Shown piece by piece: positions 20,536-32,499 of a DNA stretch of 64,000 nt. The notes under the pieces are model-generated. The model had not been told where the DNA came from. It did not search any database and saw only the letters and a program-made list of their open reading frames with translations. A program made the translations under genes and the position numbers. The DNA comes from Apium graveolens (taxonomy: Eukaryota; Streptophyta; Magnoliopsida; Apiales; Apiaceae), in assembly GCF_009905375.1 (NCBI RefSeq), contig NC_133647.1:175087939-175151938 (forward strand), written 5' to 3'. The stretch's first letter is position 1. Every line of letters starts with the position of its first letter.

Positions 20536-21590
20536 GAGTAGTCTTGTGTACTGAAATCTTTATCTTATAGTCAATGAGTGTACTCATTGAGGACGTAGTA
20601 AAAAATATAATATGTGCTTTCGACGTCTGATTCCTGTATTGAATAAGTGTCTTATTGGGATATTTTATAGTAATCCTGCTTCTTGCACTCAAAAATTTTA
20701 AATAACTTATTTTGTTATCTGTTATGTGATAAATGGGCAAAAAAGAGTTCGACATTTTGGGTAAGTCATTAATCTACTTACAACTATAAATTTGGGAGAA
20801 GCTGGTAGTGGAGAGCTAATCCTTAATTTAGAAAATATTCTTATTCGTGAAATCTTGAAATACTAGTCGAGTTTTGGGTTTTCATGATTATGTCTGCATC
20901 GGACATTCCTAAAACAATCCGATTACAATAGGAAACTCATACCATTTGAGTTACATATACAGAAAGGTTGGGCTTTGGAGTTGAGAACTCTCATCCCAAA
21001 AATCGATGTAAAGTTACCGTACTCCTCAAATTGTACTTTCATGACTTATGTATAAGTAATTCTTTTTATCTCATTTTTATTAATAAAAATTTATTTCTTT
21101 CATTTTCTTTACCTCAAACATATAGTTAAAATTTTATAATAATAATATAGTAATATTATAAAATATTAATAAGAAATGTTGTTATAACATACAATAAAAT
21201 ATATTTGAATCAAATAATTTAAACCAAATCAAATACAACCAATACACCAATAAATTAAATTAATATATGTGTACATATATATCATAATTTATATTAATTT
21301 ATTTATTCCCCTAAAGGCCATAAACCCGTGAATTAAGCCCATTATCTATTTCCTGGCCTGAGGCCCAATCCACTATCCATCCATAAGCTAGTATATACCC
21401 GACTAGTAATTGATGATTTTATGATTTTTATAATACATATTTAAAAAAACAATAATTACGAAGTCCAACTCTAAACCTTCTCCGATTATTATGATATTTA
21501 TCATATTTGGATTGAATTGAAGGAACCCAAACATATATCATATTAACCTATTTAATTTATTTTTAATTTATTATTGTAAGTACTAATATT
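20536..21590. repeat. Direct duplication, copy 2 (about 1.05 kb)
   Basis: Partner of 18245-19300 at an offset near 2290 bp, in the same orientation. TRIM 2 ends six bases before it. Confidence 0.75.
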
Positions 21591-22126
21591 TTCTATAGTT
21601 AGTTATTGTAGGGAGTATTTTAGGTTGTAAAATATACAAAGATTCATACAAATTTAACCAATGTTATCTTTGTCAATAAATCCATGACAACATTCTAGAT
21701 ATTTATGATACACTTATTACAGTGACTAGTTTGTTAAACTGCACTTCACAGAGGCATTATAAACATGCTTTTAAATATAATAAAAAATATAAATCACAAT
21801 TTCAATCACACCATACAATAAAAAATAATCATAAAATTAATAGTTTAATTCAGAAACAACACTTACACATATATACATACACACACATATATTATTTTAT
21901 TTAAACCCGAGATTATTAAATATATTATAATTCTAATTGTAATTATTTAATAATTTTTGTAAAGTTATAAGTCATATTTGTCAAATAAAAAATATATTTA
22001 AATACAGAGAATAAAAATAATCATAATTGCATAATTAATGTCGTATTAATTAGACCTTATTTGGTCCAAATGTGAAACCCAATTAATGATGCCCAAAACT
22101 CTAATATTTATTAATTTCAGTCAACT
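21591..22126. other. AT-rich DNA without features
   Basis: Low-complexity AT-rich stretch with short CACACA/TATA runs near 21870. No gene or element seen. Confidence 0.6.
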
Positions 22127-23738
22127 TGTTAGGTCCCGAATTATCATAGAAGAAGGGGGGTTGAATACGATAATCACTAAATTAAAAAATATTTCGAATC
22201 TTTAGCGGATATAGATTTAGTGCTCGGTTAGTGGTTTCGTGTTCTTGAGATGAATAGTGTTTGGGAATATTGAATGAGGAACACAAGATAATTAGGGAAG
22301 TATATATTCATATATAAATCCGCAAGGGGTATTGCTACACTCCGGTAAATAAATTAACCGGCTACAATATAAGAACAACAAAGTTCCTAGCTTCTACAAA
22401 GATTTATAAATCAAATCCTATACAATGATCTAGCTTTTGTTTGTCTAAGGATTTAATTACCGGGTAATGATTATAATGCCCTTATGAATATACAAGAGTT
22501 AAATCGGGTATTATAACGTTACTCCGGTGAGAAGTTAAATGAATATCAATGTGCTAAACTTTTCTGTATTCTCTTGGTTTCTTGTTTTCATCACCTCTCG
22601 TGAGAGAGAAGATGAACAGAACTTCTTAACAATAATAATTTTGATTGTTATATATTCTGCTTCTCTGTGTAGACTTTCAATTCATTTGGACATGTGGCAG
22701 CTTTGTGTCCACAAATATTCTTGAATTGCTACTGTATAATTCACTGGAAAATCAACCAAGTGTTCTATAGCGACTGGAGTATCCTTTGGCTTTTCTTCTA
22801 TGGCGACCAACATTTGTGTGGCTCTATGGCAACCAATTGAGCTCTATGGCGACCACTAGAGCTCTATGGCGACCACAGGAGCTCTATGGCGACCACTGGA
22901 TCTCTATGGCGACCACTGGAGCTCTATGGCGACCACTGAAGCTGTATGACGACCACTGGAGCTCTATGGCGACCAGAGTGAAGATTCTCCTGCCTTAGAA
23001 TATTTTGCTTCTGATTTGCCATTCTTCACTATATCAACACTTTCTTCTGTAATTGAATTAAAATCCCTTCTTGTATACTGATGTTTGGTGCACTGGCCTG
23101 GTTCACAGAAAACTAGCATTGAGAGAACCTATTTCAATTTGTCTTGTGTTTCTGAGTTGATACAGATTGGTTTAATATCCATTGCTTCTAACACTAACCG
23201 TCAATAAACAACTGTACTTTCACTGGAATCCTTTCTGGTACTTTAAACAACATCTTCATTGCTGCTACAATCTTGAACACTTCATTCACTGTTCTTCACC
23301 GATGCTTGAACATATAAATGAGTTCCTGTCAGTGAGTATAACTTCAAGACTACAGCTGTCTTCTTTAACCTCTATTTATACCATGTCTTCAATTTTTCAG
23401 ATTTCTATGCTTCATACACTGTCTATCTTCAATCAATGCCAATACACTGAAATCTTCTGGTAGCACTTTATATACTGAATCTTCATCATTTCTGAAACCC
23501 TGAAAGTCTTAAACCTTTATTCTTCACTGAGGCATGAACATATTAATGAACTTCTTTCAGTGACCTGTAAACAGACTTCAAGCCTTCTTCTAATCTTTTG
23601 ATTCTTTGTATTTGGCTTTGTCTTCATTCATCCTGATTTCTTGTGTAGTCGTAGTATTATTAACCTGTCCTGTTCTAGTATTGTTCTCGTGTTGAATTAT
23701 CACGTAACTGTTCATACAACTATGCAGTCTCACCAACA
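22127..23738 (-). repeat. LTR of element C (copia, 1612 bp)
   Basis: Begins TGTTAGGTCCCG with the family phrase AAGGGGGGTTGAATAC, ends CACCAACA, and is followed by the polypurine tract (minus strand GGGGGAGAT). By the tract's position it is the 3' LTR of a minus-strand element. It contains the 20-bp tandem array at 22797-22977. Confidence 0.88.
22797..22977. repeat. 20-bp tandem repeat in the LTR of element C
   Basis: About nine units of GAGCTCTATGGCGACCACTG with scattered mismatches. It is a minisatellite inside the LTR with no spacers, so not a CRISPR array. Confidence 0.93.
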
Positions 23739-26165
23739 ATCTCCCCCTATTTTATTGCTAAACCTAACAAAAAAATTAAATAGAGAGGATAACTCAACTA
23801 ACAACTAGAAAAAGTAAAGTACAAGGACTTGTAAATAATGCTACTAGTTTTCTGGATCAAATACCGTATTTCTAGATTTCTTGAGTCACTGAAATGAAAG
23901 ATGCTTGTTCCTCTAGCACTGAAGTGATCTTCAAGTAGTTTCATTTTCATTTCCTTGGTTCTTCAAATTTGTGCCAGATAATACTTCTCAGTCTTGAAGT
24001 AATCATCAACAGCTTCTTTTGTACAACCACATTTTCTGTTGAGAAGCGCATATCTCTCTTACTTCTCCCTCTATGAGAATCAACTGCTTAAAGGAGATCA
24101 CCTTCGTCTACCACCTCTCCCGTACAATAGGATTCGCAGATAAGAAGTAATGGTACTCCCCTTTTGGAAAATAGCTTCTCCCCTTATGAAGAATAGTGAT
24201 GAACCAAACCACTTGTTCTGATTACTAGGAAATCACCTTGTATTTTACCACCTCTCCCGTACAATAGGATCCATAGTTATAAATAACAATGGTGTGGTGT
24301 AGTGTACATGTGCTTTACCTTTTTCCTCCTCCCTGCTATTTCTCCCCCTTAGTTGAGGAATCCTCTAAACTATTACTTAAGCTTTTATCTCCCCTTAGAG
24401 AAGGAATGTATGTTATCGTCTGAAGGAGTTCTCATATTTCACTTGGTTGGAAAAGAAATAACAAGTCATAGTCTGATCAACCATGTCCCTTGAAATTCTA
24501 CAAAATGGCTTCACTGTTGATCATCCTGTTAACCAATATTCCCAACTCCTTATACCTCCAAACTGTGAGATCACCAATTGTTAGCTCCCATCTTGTTAGG
24601 TCTCGAAGTATTCTAATCCAATCTGTAATTGTTAGGTTCCTAAAAGTTAGGTTCCAATCATAAACAGATTCGAGACTCGAAGTATCAAGAACCATGTTTA
24701 GGGATAAGGAATGTGATATGGTGTTTCTCTTTCTTCCTCACTGTGAGTGTGTGATTCTGTTTCGTGTACCTCACATGTGTTTCACTCTTCTCTCCACTCG
24801 TGTTTACACTCATTCTCACAAGTGTATCATTCCTCTCATAGCTCCAAAATCCAGCTGTACCTGCAAGGAAAATCACCTTAGCCATCCTTAAGGAGGTCAC
24901 AGATGGTGTAATGAGAGTTCGCAAATCCCCATCCTTGTTAGACTCGTCAGATGAATCTGAGTCATAATCTACAAGTTGCTAGTTTCCCTTTTAGGGTTCC
25001 AGATTTGAACTCTGGGAAGGTAAACAATGATCCAAAGAATTTAGCATAAAGATCAAAATTCCCTTCTAATGTATGTGAAGGCATTTTCTTGTGACTCATC
25101 AGGTTATATCTGAATCATTGTCAACAAGTTGCCGATCTACACCTATGTCAGATCCACTATCCGCAGATGCATCCAGGGGATTTAAGCCTGGGGAGGTAGA
25201 CACTGACCACTGACATATGGCTTTGGATCAGTATCCTCTCCTAACACCTGTAAAGGCAATTGGTCCATTAAAGAACCTTGAACAATCGAATCTGAACTTA
25301 AAATGGTCGAAACTCTTATTTCCGTCAACTCTTCCTTTGTGTGTGTAACCTATCATTGTGCATCAATAATTGTTTATATTTAAGGTGGTGACACTACATC
25401 GGATACCCTGGTCGACATGCGAATTTCAATAGACACACCCTGTTGAGAGGATGAATCTAGTAACTGTTTTTGGGCCTTTTCAGCCATTACATCTTTTTGA
25501 GAAGATGTATGGGGGCTAGCAGTTGTCTCTGTTTAAATACTACTCATCTTTGTAGGAGATAGAGCTGCTGGGTTGACTTCAGAACCTTCCTTATGTGGTG
25601 CACTAAGGAACTTTCTCCCTCACGTTCATTCATACTTCATTTTATTGGTAAGAGAGTGTTGGTTGGTTCTGTTTCTGTGTTTGTCTTTACAATCTGGGAT
25701 AGAAGTTGTGGGTTTTCAACCTCATGACTATCAATTGAAAGAATGCCATTGGAGGCTGAACCTGCATCACAGAGCATATTGCAATATAGAGATGAAATGC
25801 ACTTAAGATATATAATTAATGAAAATTATACATTTAATCTATGAAGAGAAATGATGTACAATAGTGATTTCAAAAAGATTTTAAAGAAATAAGAAATCAC
25901 CAATGTAGAAAGAAGTTTGATTTTCTCCTAAAACTGTTCTAGTGCACAAGTCTGTTTTTATGCCTAAAAAGATAAATGATTTGATAAGACATAGACTGAT
26001 GACCTAGCAGTATTAAGAAGAGAAAGAAAAATTTTGTCTTTCAATTTGAATGAGTTTCTGTAAAAGCATTGATCACTTAGGGTAAAGTCTAAGCAATTCT
26101 CATTCATATCAAACGCTCCATAATCTATCTTGTCAAGTACTTTGGATACCAATAATTATGTTACA
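23739..26165 (-). mobile_element. Element C internal fragment, 3' non-coding part
   Basis: Collinear with 11214-13100 of element B, including the twin motif (24110-24136, 24247-24273) and the relic frame at 25100-25340. An extra segment lies at 24470-24700. Gag, pol and the other LTR are missing. Homology stops between 26165 and 26290, where the plus-strand element D begins. Confidence 0.8.
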
Positions 26166-26289
26166 TCCTATTTTAAATATTAAAATAAGATATCAATGAA
26201 TTAAATACCAATTAACTATAAAAAAGACATCAACATTCAATTTCATGTATCGTACAATTGTTAACTCCTAACAACTGTAATATCTCAAT

Positions 26290-27525
26290 GAACCTTCAGT
26301 CTTGGTCATAGAGGAGGTCAAAAATGTTGTGCAGAATTATGTTGGTCCTTTGGCAGCATCAAGCTAACAACAACCTTTGTCTACATCAACAAATCTACAA
26401 ATCCAAAACCTGCAAGCTCAAATCTCATCTCTACAGTCTTCAAATAATTCTTTGAAAACTCAAGTCTCTCAACTGACAGCTTTGGTGCAAAGTCAACAGA
26501 ATGATATCAAGTCCTTAGTAGACTCCCACAAACACCTACAAATGCAAAATTCGGTCTTTTTGGGAGCTATTATGGGAGCTTTGAACATTCATCTTCCTGC
26601 ATTATCAGAAGCAATTAAGCCTGAAATTCCTAGTCCTCTACTCTTTCCTGCTACCAAGACTAAGGGGGAGATAGAAGCTAGACCGCTAAAATCATCCAGC
26701 CAAGCCACAGTTCATAAAAGTCAAGTTGAGGTTGGGGCAGAAAGACTACAGGAAGCAGCTGAGAGACTTTGTTTGGATAAAGAATTTGATGAATTACTCA
26801 GGGCTCTCAGGGTTTCTGTAACCAACAACTTCTTCACCTACAAAAAGGCTTTGGACAGAAACATCAACTTTCTAAGGGTGCTAATGGTGACAAGAGATAA
26901 CTTTGAAGAGAAGAGGATTTTTGCAAACATAAATGACTCAGGTGTGGATAGATGTATGCAGGTTTCTCTCAATTATCTAATATCTAGAAGAGCATATGAG
27001 CTGGACATCCTAATCAACAAAGTCAACAGGGTGATTTCAGAGGACACTCTCTTGCTAAATGAACTCAAGAAGGCTCAAGTAGCTATTTTTCCAGAGGCAT
27101 ATCTCCAACTTAGCAAGGGAGTGACCTACGTCTATTCATCAACCAAAAGGTGCAGACATTTCATGATCCCAAAGCATTGCGTCATGAAGAACTTGAGGCT
27201 GATAATGACATTAAAGACTGATTTGAAATCAAAGAAGATCAAGACTATATAAGATGAAGAAGTGATCAAGATATTGGGGAGATACTTGAGAAATGCTGAT
27301 GACCTGTTGCCTAGAACTCAAATAAACACTAAAGATGACTTGGATGATGATGAGCAGAAGAAGGATGAGCACAAATCTCCTGACTCAAATCCAAGTCAAT
27401 CTTCTAAAGCAACTGGTAGCAAGGTATATGAGAAGAGAAAAGGAAAGGAAGAGAGGAAGGATGATGTAAAGAAGAAAATGAGAGATAGAAAAGGGGAAGG
27501 GGAAACAAGAAAGAAAAATGTCTAG
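26290..27525 (+). pseudogene. Third ORF of element D, coiled-coil part
   Basis: The frame at 26377-27252 is open for 291 aa and a second (27262-27525) continues after a stop. The start is a long heptad-repeat coiled coil (LQAQISSLQSSNNSLKTQV, ALVQSQQNDIKSLVDSH). It then reads FPATKTKGEIEA, the counterpart of LLPDDAKKGEK in element G at 46322-47077. The end is highly charged and Lys-rich (KRKGKEERKDDVKKKMRD). Same architecture as the third ORFs of A, G and J, on the opposite strand. Function unknown; it may self-associate through the coil. Confidence 0.7.
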
Positions 27526-27819
27526 GAATTAAAAGTTTCACAAATCCAACAAACTCAGACCTCCAAGCCAAGACAAACAAACTCTCAACCAATCCAACCT
27601 AAAAAGCCTAAATTCCTATTCAAATAAACTGCAAACTCCTTACTCAAAATACCAATCACATCCAGCCATGTCACTCTAAAGAAAATCTCAAACCTACCTT
27701 TATTCAAGCCTCCAACCAAAACTTACTTCAAGGCTGTTAGGATAAAACCAAAGAAAATGCAAGATGATGCTGGTATCATCTGGAACTGCTTTAATTAAGA
27801 TGATTTTCTACCTCTAAAC

Positions 27820-28290
27820 ATGAGCATAACATATGATGACTATTTCCAACAATTGTCTGAAGAAATAGTCAAAGTTCAGGTTGTCTCTTTGGCAGAAGTC
27901 AGAATCTACTATTTGGATGGCTCTTTAATTTTGCTTAGCAGGGAAGAAATGGAAACTTTTTCAACCACAGAATTAAAAAGGGTGATTAGCTTGATGCAGG
28001 ACAAGGATACTAGTACAAGAATGTGGAAGGCTGTGATGTCTGAGAGGTTGAGAGAGAGGAATGAAAGACATGCAAGAATAAATGCTGAGAGGGAGGAAAG
28101 GAAAAGGCAGTATGCTAAGGAGATAAAATTGTTCAAACAAAGGTCAAATGAACTCAAGAAAAGGGGTCTGAGTAGAATCTCAAAAGATGGACATTTTCTA
28201 AACATTCAAGTTGGAAGATTTTCAAGGTTCAGGGTTGGTTACTCATTGGATAAATGGCTCAAGCCGGTGGAAGCCTTAAGAGGGACATAA
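27820..28290 (+). pseudogene. Third ORF of element D, C-terminal part
   Basis: An open frame of 156 aa after a broken linker (27526-27819). It has a small domain (VRIYYLDGSLILLSREEM) similar in layout to VEVILKGRCLSYNENSSH of element G, a long Arg/Glu-rich helix (SERLRERNERHARINAEREE) and a basic end. It closes about 230 nt before the polypurine tract and LTR. The internal ATG is arbitrary; the protein originally continued from 26290. Confidence 0.65.
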
Positions 28291-28520
28291 ATAATTGAAT
28301 AACTTCAAGTTCTAGTACATCTCAAGGACCTCATTAGGAAAAACCAGGATATGAAAAATTCACCTAATGTATGTAATGTTTGAACTGATGTAACTACTCA
28401 ATGTATAAAAATTTGTATTTGTCAATCTGTCAATTTTTATGTATTTGATTTTAGTTTGGGGTTAGTCTTGTTAACATGCATGAATTTGTGTTAAGCAATC
28501 TTCTCACAAATTGGGGAGAT

Positions 28521-29181
28521 TGTTGTGCAAGACATGCTTGTACAATAACAAGACTAAGTCACATTGACAACCCTAAGATTAAGTTGTATGATAATCTAAA
28601 TCCATATTCTATATTTTATTTCTTAAGTCTGTAGAATGGTTAGAATATTAGACTGGGGGATTTTTTGTGTGAACAAATTCAAGCTAAGAAATAAACTCTG
28701 GAAGAAGATCAAGCCATGATCATGCCTCAAAAAAAAGTGTAGAAGCTTGGAGTTGAATAAAGTTGTTCTATGAAAAATGTTCTAAGTCAAGATATCGACA
28801 AGTCATAGATCAAGTTATATCAATAAGTCATTATTGAAGTCAAGAATGACGTATCGAGAAGTCCAAAATGGCTTATAGAGAAGTCTCGAAGATATCGACA
28901 AGTCAAATGAAGATGTAGAGAACTGGAGATATCGACAAGTCATTTGTGCATGTAGAGAACTCAGAGATATCTACAAGTCAAATGAAGATGTGAAGAATTG
29001 GAGAAATCGAAAAGTCAATTTCTCATATAGAGATATCAGACATATCGATAAGTCAAAATGTGTATATAGAGATCTCAGAGATATCGACAAGTCATTTGTA
29101 AATGTAGAGATCTCATACATATATATAAGTTATTTCACATGCAAGGATCTAGAGACCTTGACAAGTCAAGTATACCTATAG
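28521..29181 (+). repeat. 3' LTR of element D, first part
   Basis: Starts TGTTGTGCAAGAC just after a purine tract (TTGGGGAGAT at 28511-28520). It holds a run of repeats on ATCGACAAGTCA and GTAGAGAACT (28795-29165). Interrupted by element E after TATAG (29177-29181); it resumes at 41712. Confidence 0.88.
28795..29165. repeat. Irregular tandem repeats in the LTR of element D
   Basis: About nine units of 35-45 bp carrying GATATCGACAAGTCA and TGTAGAGAACT with variable spacers. Further copies (ATCTCGATAAGTCA and its inverse) occur at 41725-41765 after the insertion. Confidence 0.85.
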
Positions 29182-32100
29182 TATAACGCCCTCCAGACCC
29201 GGGGTATAAGTCTGGGGGTTATTAGCTAATCACCAAACCTGTACAATCTGATTAACAAATAATAAGGAAATGATTCTAAACCCCTTTAACACTAACCAAG
29301 ATCTTTTTAGGTTGAAGTATGAAAACAAGAACCACTAACTACTTTATTACAAACCAAATTCAAAATCTTACAAACTCTCTTATTACAAACCATTGTCTAA
29401 CCAGTTTTAAACTAAGTTCATCTTTTATTCAAACACACACACTAACCATCTTCACTCCATCTGTTCGGGAAACTCAAAGCTTTCTTTCTGGATTGGGATC
29501 AACACCTTGGGTATGAGAGGATCCCGAGGCTTGACCCGCTTCTTTACCACTCGAGTCCTGATGGGTTTCATATTCCTTCTTAACTGAAAATAATAAGGTG
29601 AATAATAAAAAGGGTGAGCCAAAAATTGCTCAACAAGTCCACATATTATAAACAGTATTAAGCAGTTTAAGTGAAACGGTAACCTGTGTATATTTGCAAA
29701 GATATAACCCCGCGAGAGTAGAAAGAAGGCCATTACTGGCGAGTACAAATTAACTAAACTGGACACAAGTTCGCATCTATACCCTGCTGATCAGTTAGGA
29801 TACAGTACAGATCTATATCCCACTATATAGATCTAGTCGGGCACCCAAGCACTACATCCCATCTCAAGGATCTGGTTATGTCCCGGTCCTCAGGATTAAG
29901 TAAACTTAATCCCCAAAAGTATCACTATCCAGTCCATGGAATAGCAACCGGAATAATCGGTATGCTTTGATATATTCAAATCACTAGAATATATCGATAT
30001 TTGTGAGTAAAAATTGGAATATGAACAATGAATTCAAATGAAAAGGAGAAATTAAGAATCAAAATAAAATAAGAACAAGAATCAAAAGAGTACAAGTGTG
30101 ATAAGAATCTGAAGAAATATCACTATTCTAAAATTAGAATAGGGGAAAAACTTGCCTTCTACGCGACTAACTGCAATTATGTCACCTTTGTCTATCAACG
30201 ACTCAACCTGCCTTGCTGGCTTAGCTTCTACTAGAGAAATAAACTGGTTTAGTCATTTCGTACTTCAATTGCGTCTTGAATCGACTTCACATCGTTCCTA
30301 TTGTCAACCCATGCGCTTATGACTAACTCGTATATTACATATTAGCAAGTAAGACTCGATTAACCACATAATACACATAAGCACATAAGCACATAATCAT
30401 TTTTATAGTTAAAATAATTTTTGGAATCAAAATCGATTCGCTGATCGCTCAATTGATCATTATCTGACTCGTTTACTATTTTTCGGAATTTTTCGGGCTC
30501 GTATCGGCACACAATTCGACTGATAATCAATAACAAAGTCAACTAATTTCTAGAATAAATTAGGTCTTAGTATTATTTCTAATGAAATTATTTTATTTTT
30601 CTGAGTCAAAGGGCTTTCGTTTCGCTCGAATCGGACTAACGGTCTAATTAATATAAATTAAACACGGGTAAATCAATTTATTATTCAATATAAATAATTA
30701 ATACTAATTATTAAACCCTGGAATAATTTTTAAATAATTATTCAAGAAAAATCAGAATTAACAATAATTTTTCTATAATTTTTGGAATTAAAATGAATTT
30801 ATTATGATTTATTAAAAATTATTTAATTAATTATCAAAATAATTAATCACTTTTAATTAATTAATAATTAATTAATAATTAATTAATAAATAATTAATAA
30901 ATAATTGAGAAAATAATTAAATCTAATTTTTAGAAAATATTTCAGAATTATTTATAATATTAATCAATTAATTAATTAATTAATTAATTTATAAAATAAA
31001 TAAAACTGATTTTATAATTAAAATAAAGTAAAAATAAAAATAATTTGTAGAAACATTTGTCAGAAAACTATTCCTGACAAAAACAGATCGAACCCGGGTA
31101 TTTTACACGGGTCAAACGGGTCAAAATCCGGGTTGTGAAGAACACGCCGGATTTTGCCCAGAGTCCGGCCACCGGTGCAGATTCCGGTGAGCCATTTTCA
31201 GGCCAAAAAGGGAACCGTTTGGTTCTTTTTTAAGCTGGGATCAATTCCAAATCATTTTGGCAATCTAATTCTGGCAACAACAACACGGAATAACCCTCAG
31301 GTCACCTTCTCCGATCAAACCGACTTCAACTCCAGTGAAATATCGATTTTCTTCGTTTGTACATGAAACTTCGATGTTAATAGCTTAAATCAAAGCTTGT
31401 TAAACACGGAATCAAAGCCCTAACACCCCATATACCTCAGCTTTCTCTAAATCAAAAATGTACGAACCAAAATTGACTATAAACCCTAGATATCGAACTA
31501 TCAATTCAAGCAATCGTAGGTAAAATTAATTAGCAGAAATCAATCAGAAATCATCAAACAAAGCTATTCATAACATCAATTTCAACAAATAACCCCAGAA
31601 TCAAAAAGTACCAAATCTGGCATAAACCCTAGAAATCGAAAATCAAAAATAAGAACTCAAAACTTGAAATTGATGGAAGAAACAGAAAGAACAAATCGAA
31701 ACCTGTGATTTGAGTACTCGAACTACTTGATTTGGTGCAGAAATCAGATCAAAATCAGTGTTTAATTGTTCAACCCGAATTCAAAACCCTACCCGGTTCT
31801 TAGAGAATTTGCAGATTTTTCAGTTTTTTAATAAGTAATAAATTAAAATTAAATAATAATTAGGCTATTTATAGTATTGAAATTAATACTCCTAAATAAA
31901 ATTGAGGCCCTAATTCTACACTTTTTAAAATTAATAAGCCCCTAATTTTATAATTTTTGAGTATTAAAATTTAATTTATAAATATTTTATGTATACAATA
32001 TATATGCCAAAATTTCCCAAAAATTGTGAATAATGCAAAAATACAAAGAAATGGTATAAATAAAAGTCCTATAATTTTATAAAAATAAAAATGTGATTTT

Positions 32101-32466
32101 TGTGGGGTTTTTAACACCCAATGGGGCCCGGAAAAGTCATTTTTCGCGAAACGAGAAAATTTATAAAATACCTAGATGTTCAGAATAATGCGATGGTAAA
32201 AGTCGTTTGATGAAAAATAAGGCCCATTGTTTTATTTGAAATACTTGCTTTAAAATCATGATTCGGGTCGTAAAACGTTTGAAATGAAAGCTGTAAATGA
32301 AAAATAAAATGCCTGAAGAATATCTTAAAAGTACTGAGACGACACAGAATGCACGTAACACATAGCAATTAGGGTTTGACAGATAATTTCACATAAATGA
32401 CATATTAACACACATAATTTATTGTAAATATGATATAGTACATACGTAAATTTCCCAGATGTTACA
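29182..32466 (-). repeat. 3' LTR of element E
   Basis: On the minus strand TGTAACATCTGGG at the inner end; the outer end is GGAGGGCGTTATA. The inner edge abuts the polypurine tract. AT-rich in the middle (30550-31060). Confidence 0.93.
29452..29571 (-). CDS. Short basic frame inside the LTR of element E (39 aa)
   Basis: Starts MKPIRTRVVKKRVKPRD. The other LTR copy (38715-38834) codes the same 39-aa frame with few replacements. A splice-acceptor-like TTATTATTTTCAG precedes it by about 11 nt. The frame also stays open upstream of the ATG. Whether it is translated, perhaps as a 3' exon, is unknown. Confidence 0.35.
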   Translation of the reverse strand: MKPIRTRVVKKRVKPRDPLIPKVLIPIQKESFEFPEQME

Positions 32467-32483
32467 TCCTTCCCCCCTTAATA
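32467..32483 (-). other. Polypurine tract of element E
   Basis: The minus strand reads TATTAAGGGGGGAAGGA immediately before the TG of the 3' LTR. Confidence 0.88.
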
Positions 32484-32499
32484 GGAATATGTCCTTAGA

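Noticed and set aside
17932..22126. Host gene between elements A and C
   Set aside because: No frame above about 100 aa, no recognisable domain, and most of the interval is explained by the duplication and TRIM elements.
22797..22977. CRISPR-like array
   Set aside because: Units are contiguous 20-mers without unique spacers, inside a plant LTR; it is a minisatellite.
24685..24924. 79-aa minus-strand frame in element C
   Set aside because: Falls in conserved non-coding sequence; the equivalent part of element B does not keep the frame.
30360..30542. Short frames in the AT-rich middle of the LTR of element E (60-70 aa)
   Set aside because: Not conserved in frame with a recognisable product and mostly low complexity; chance open frames.
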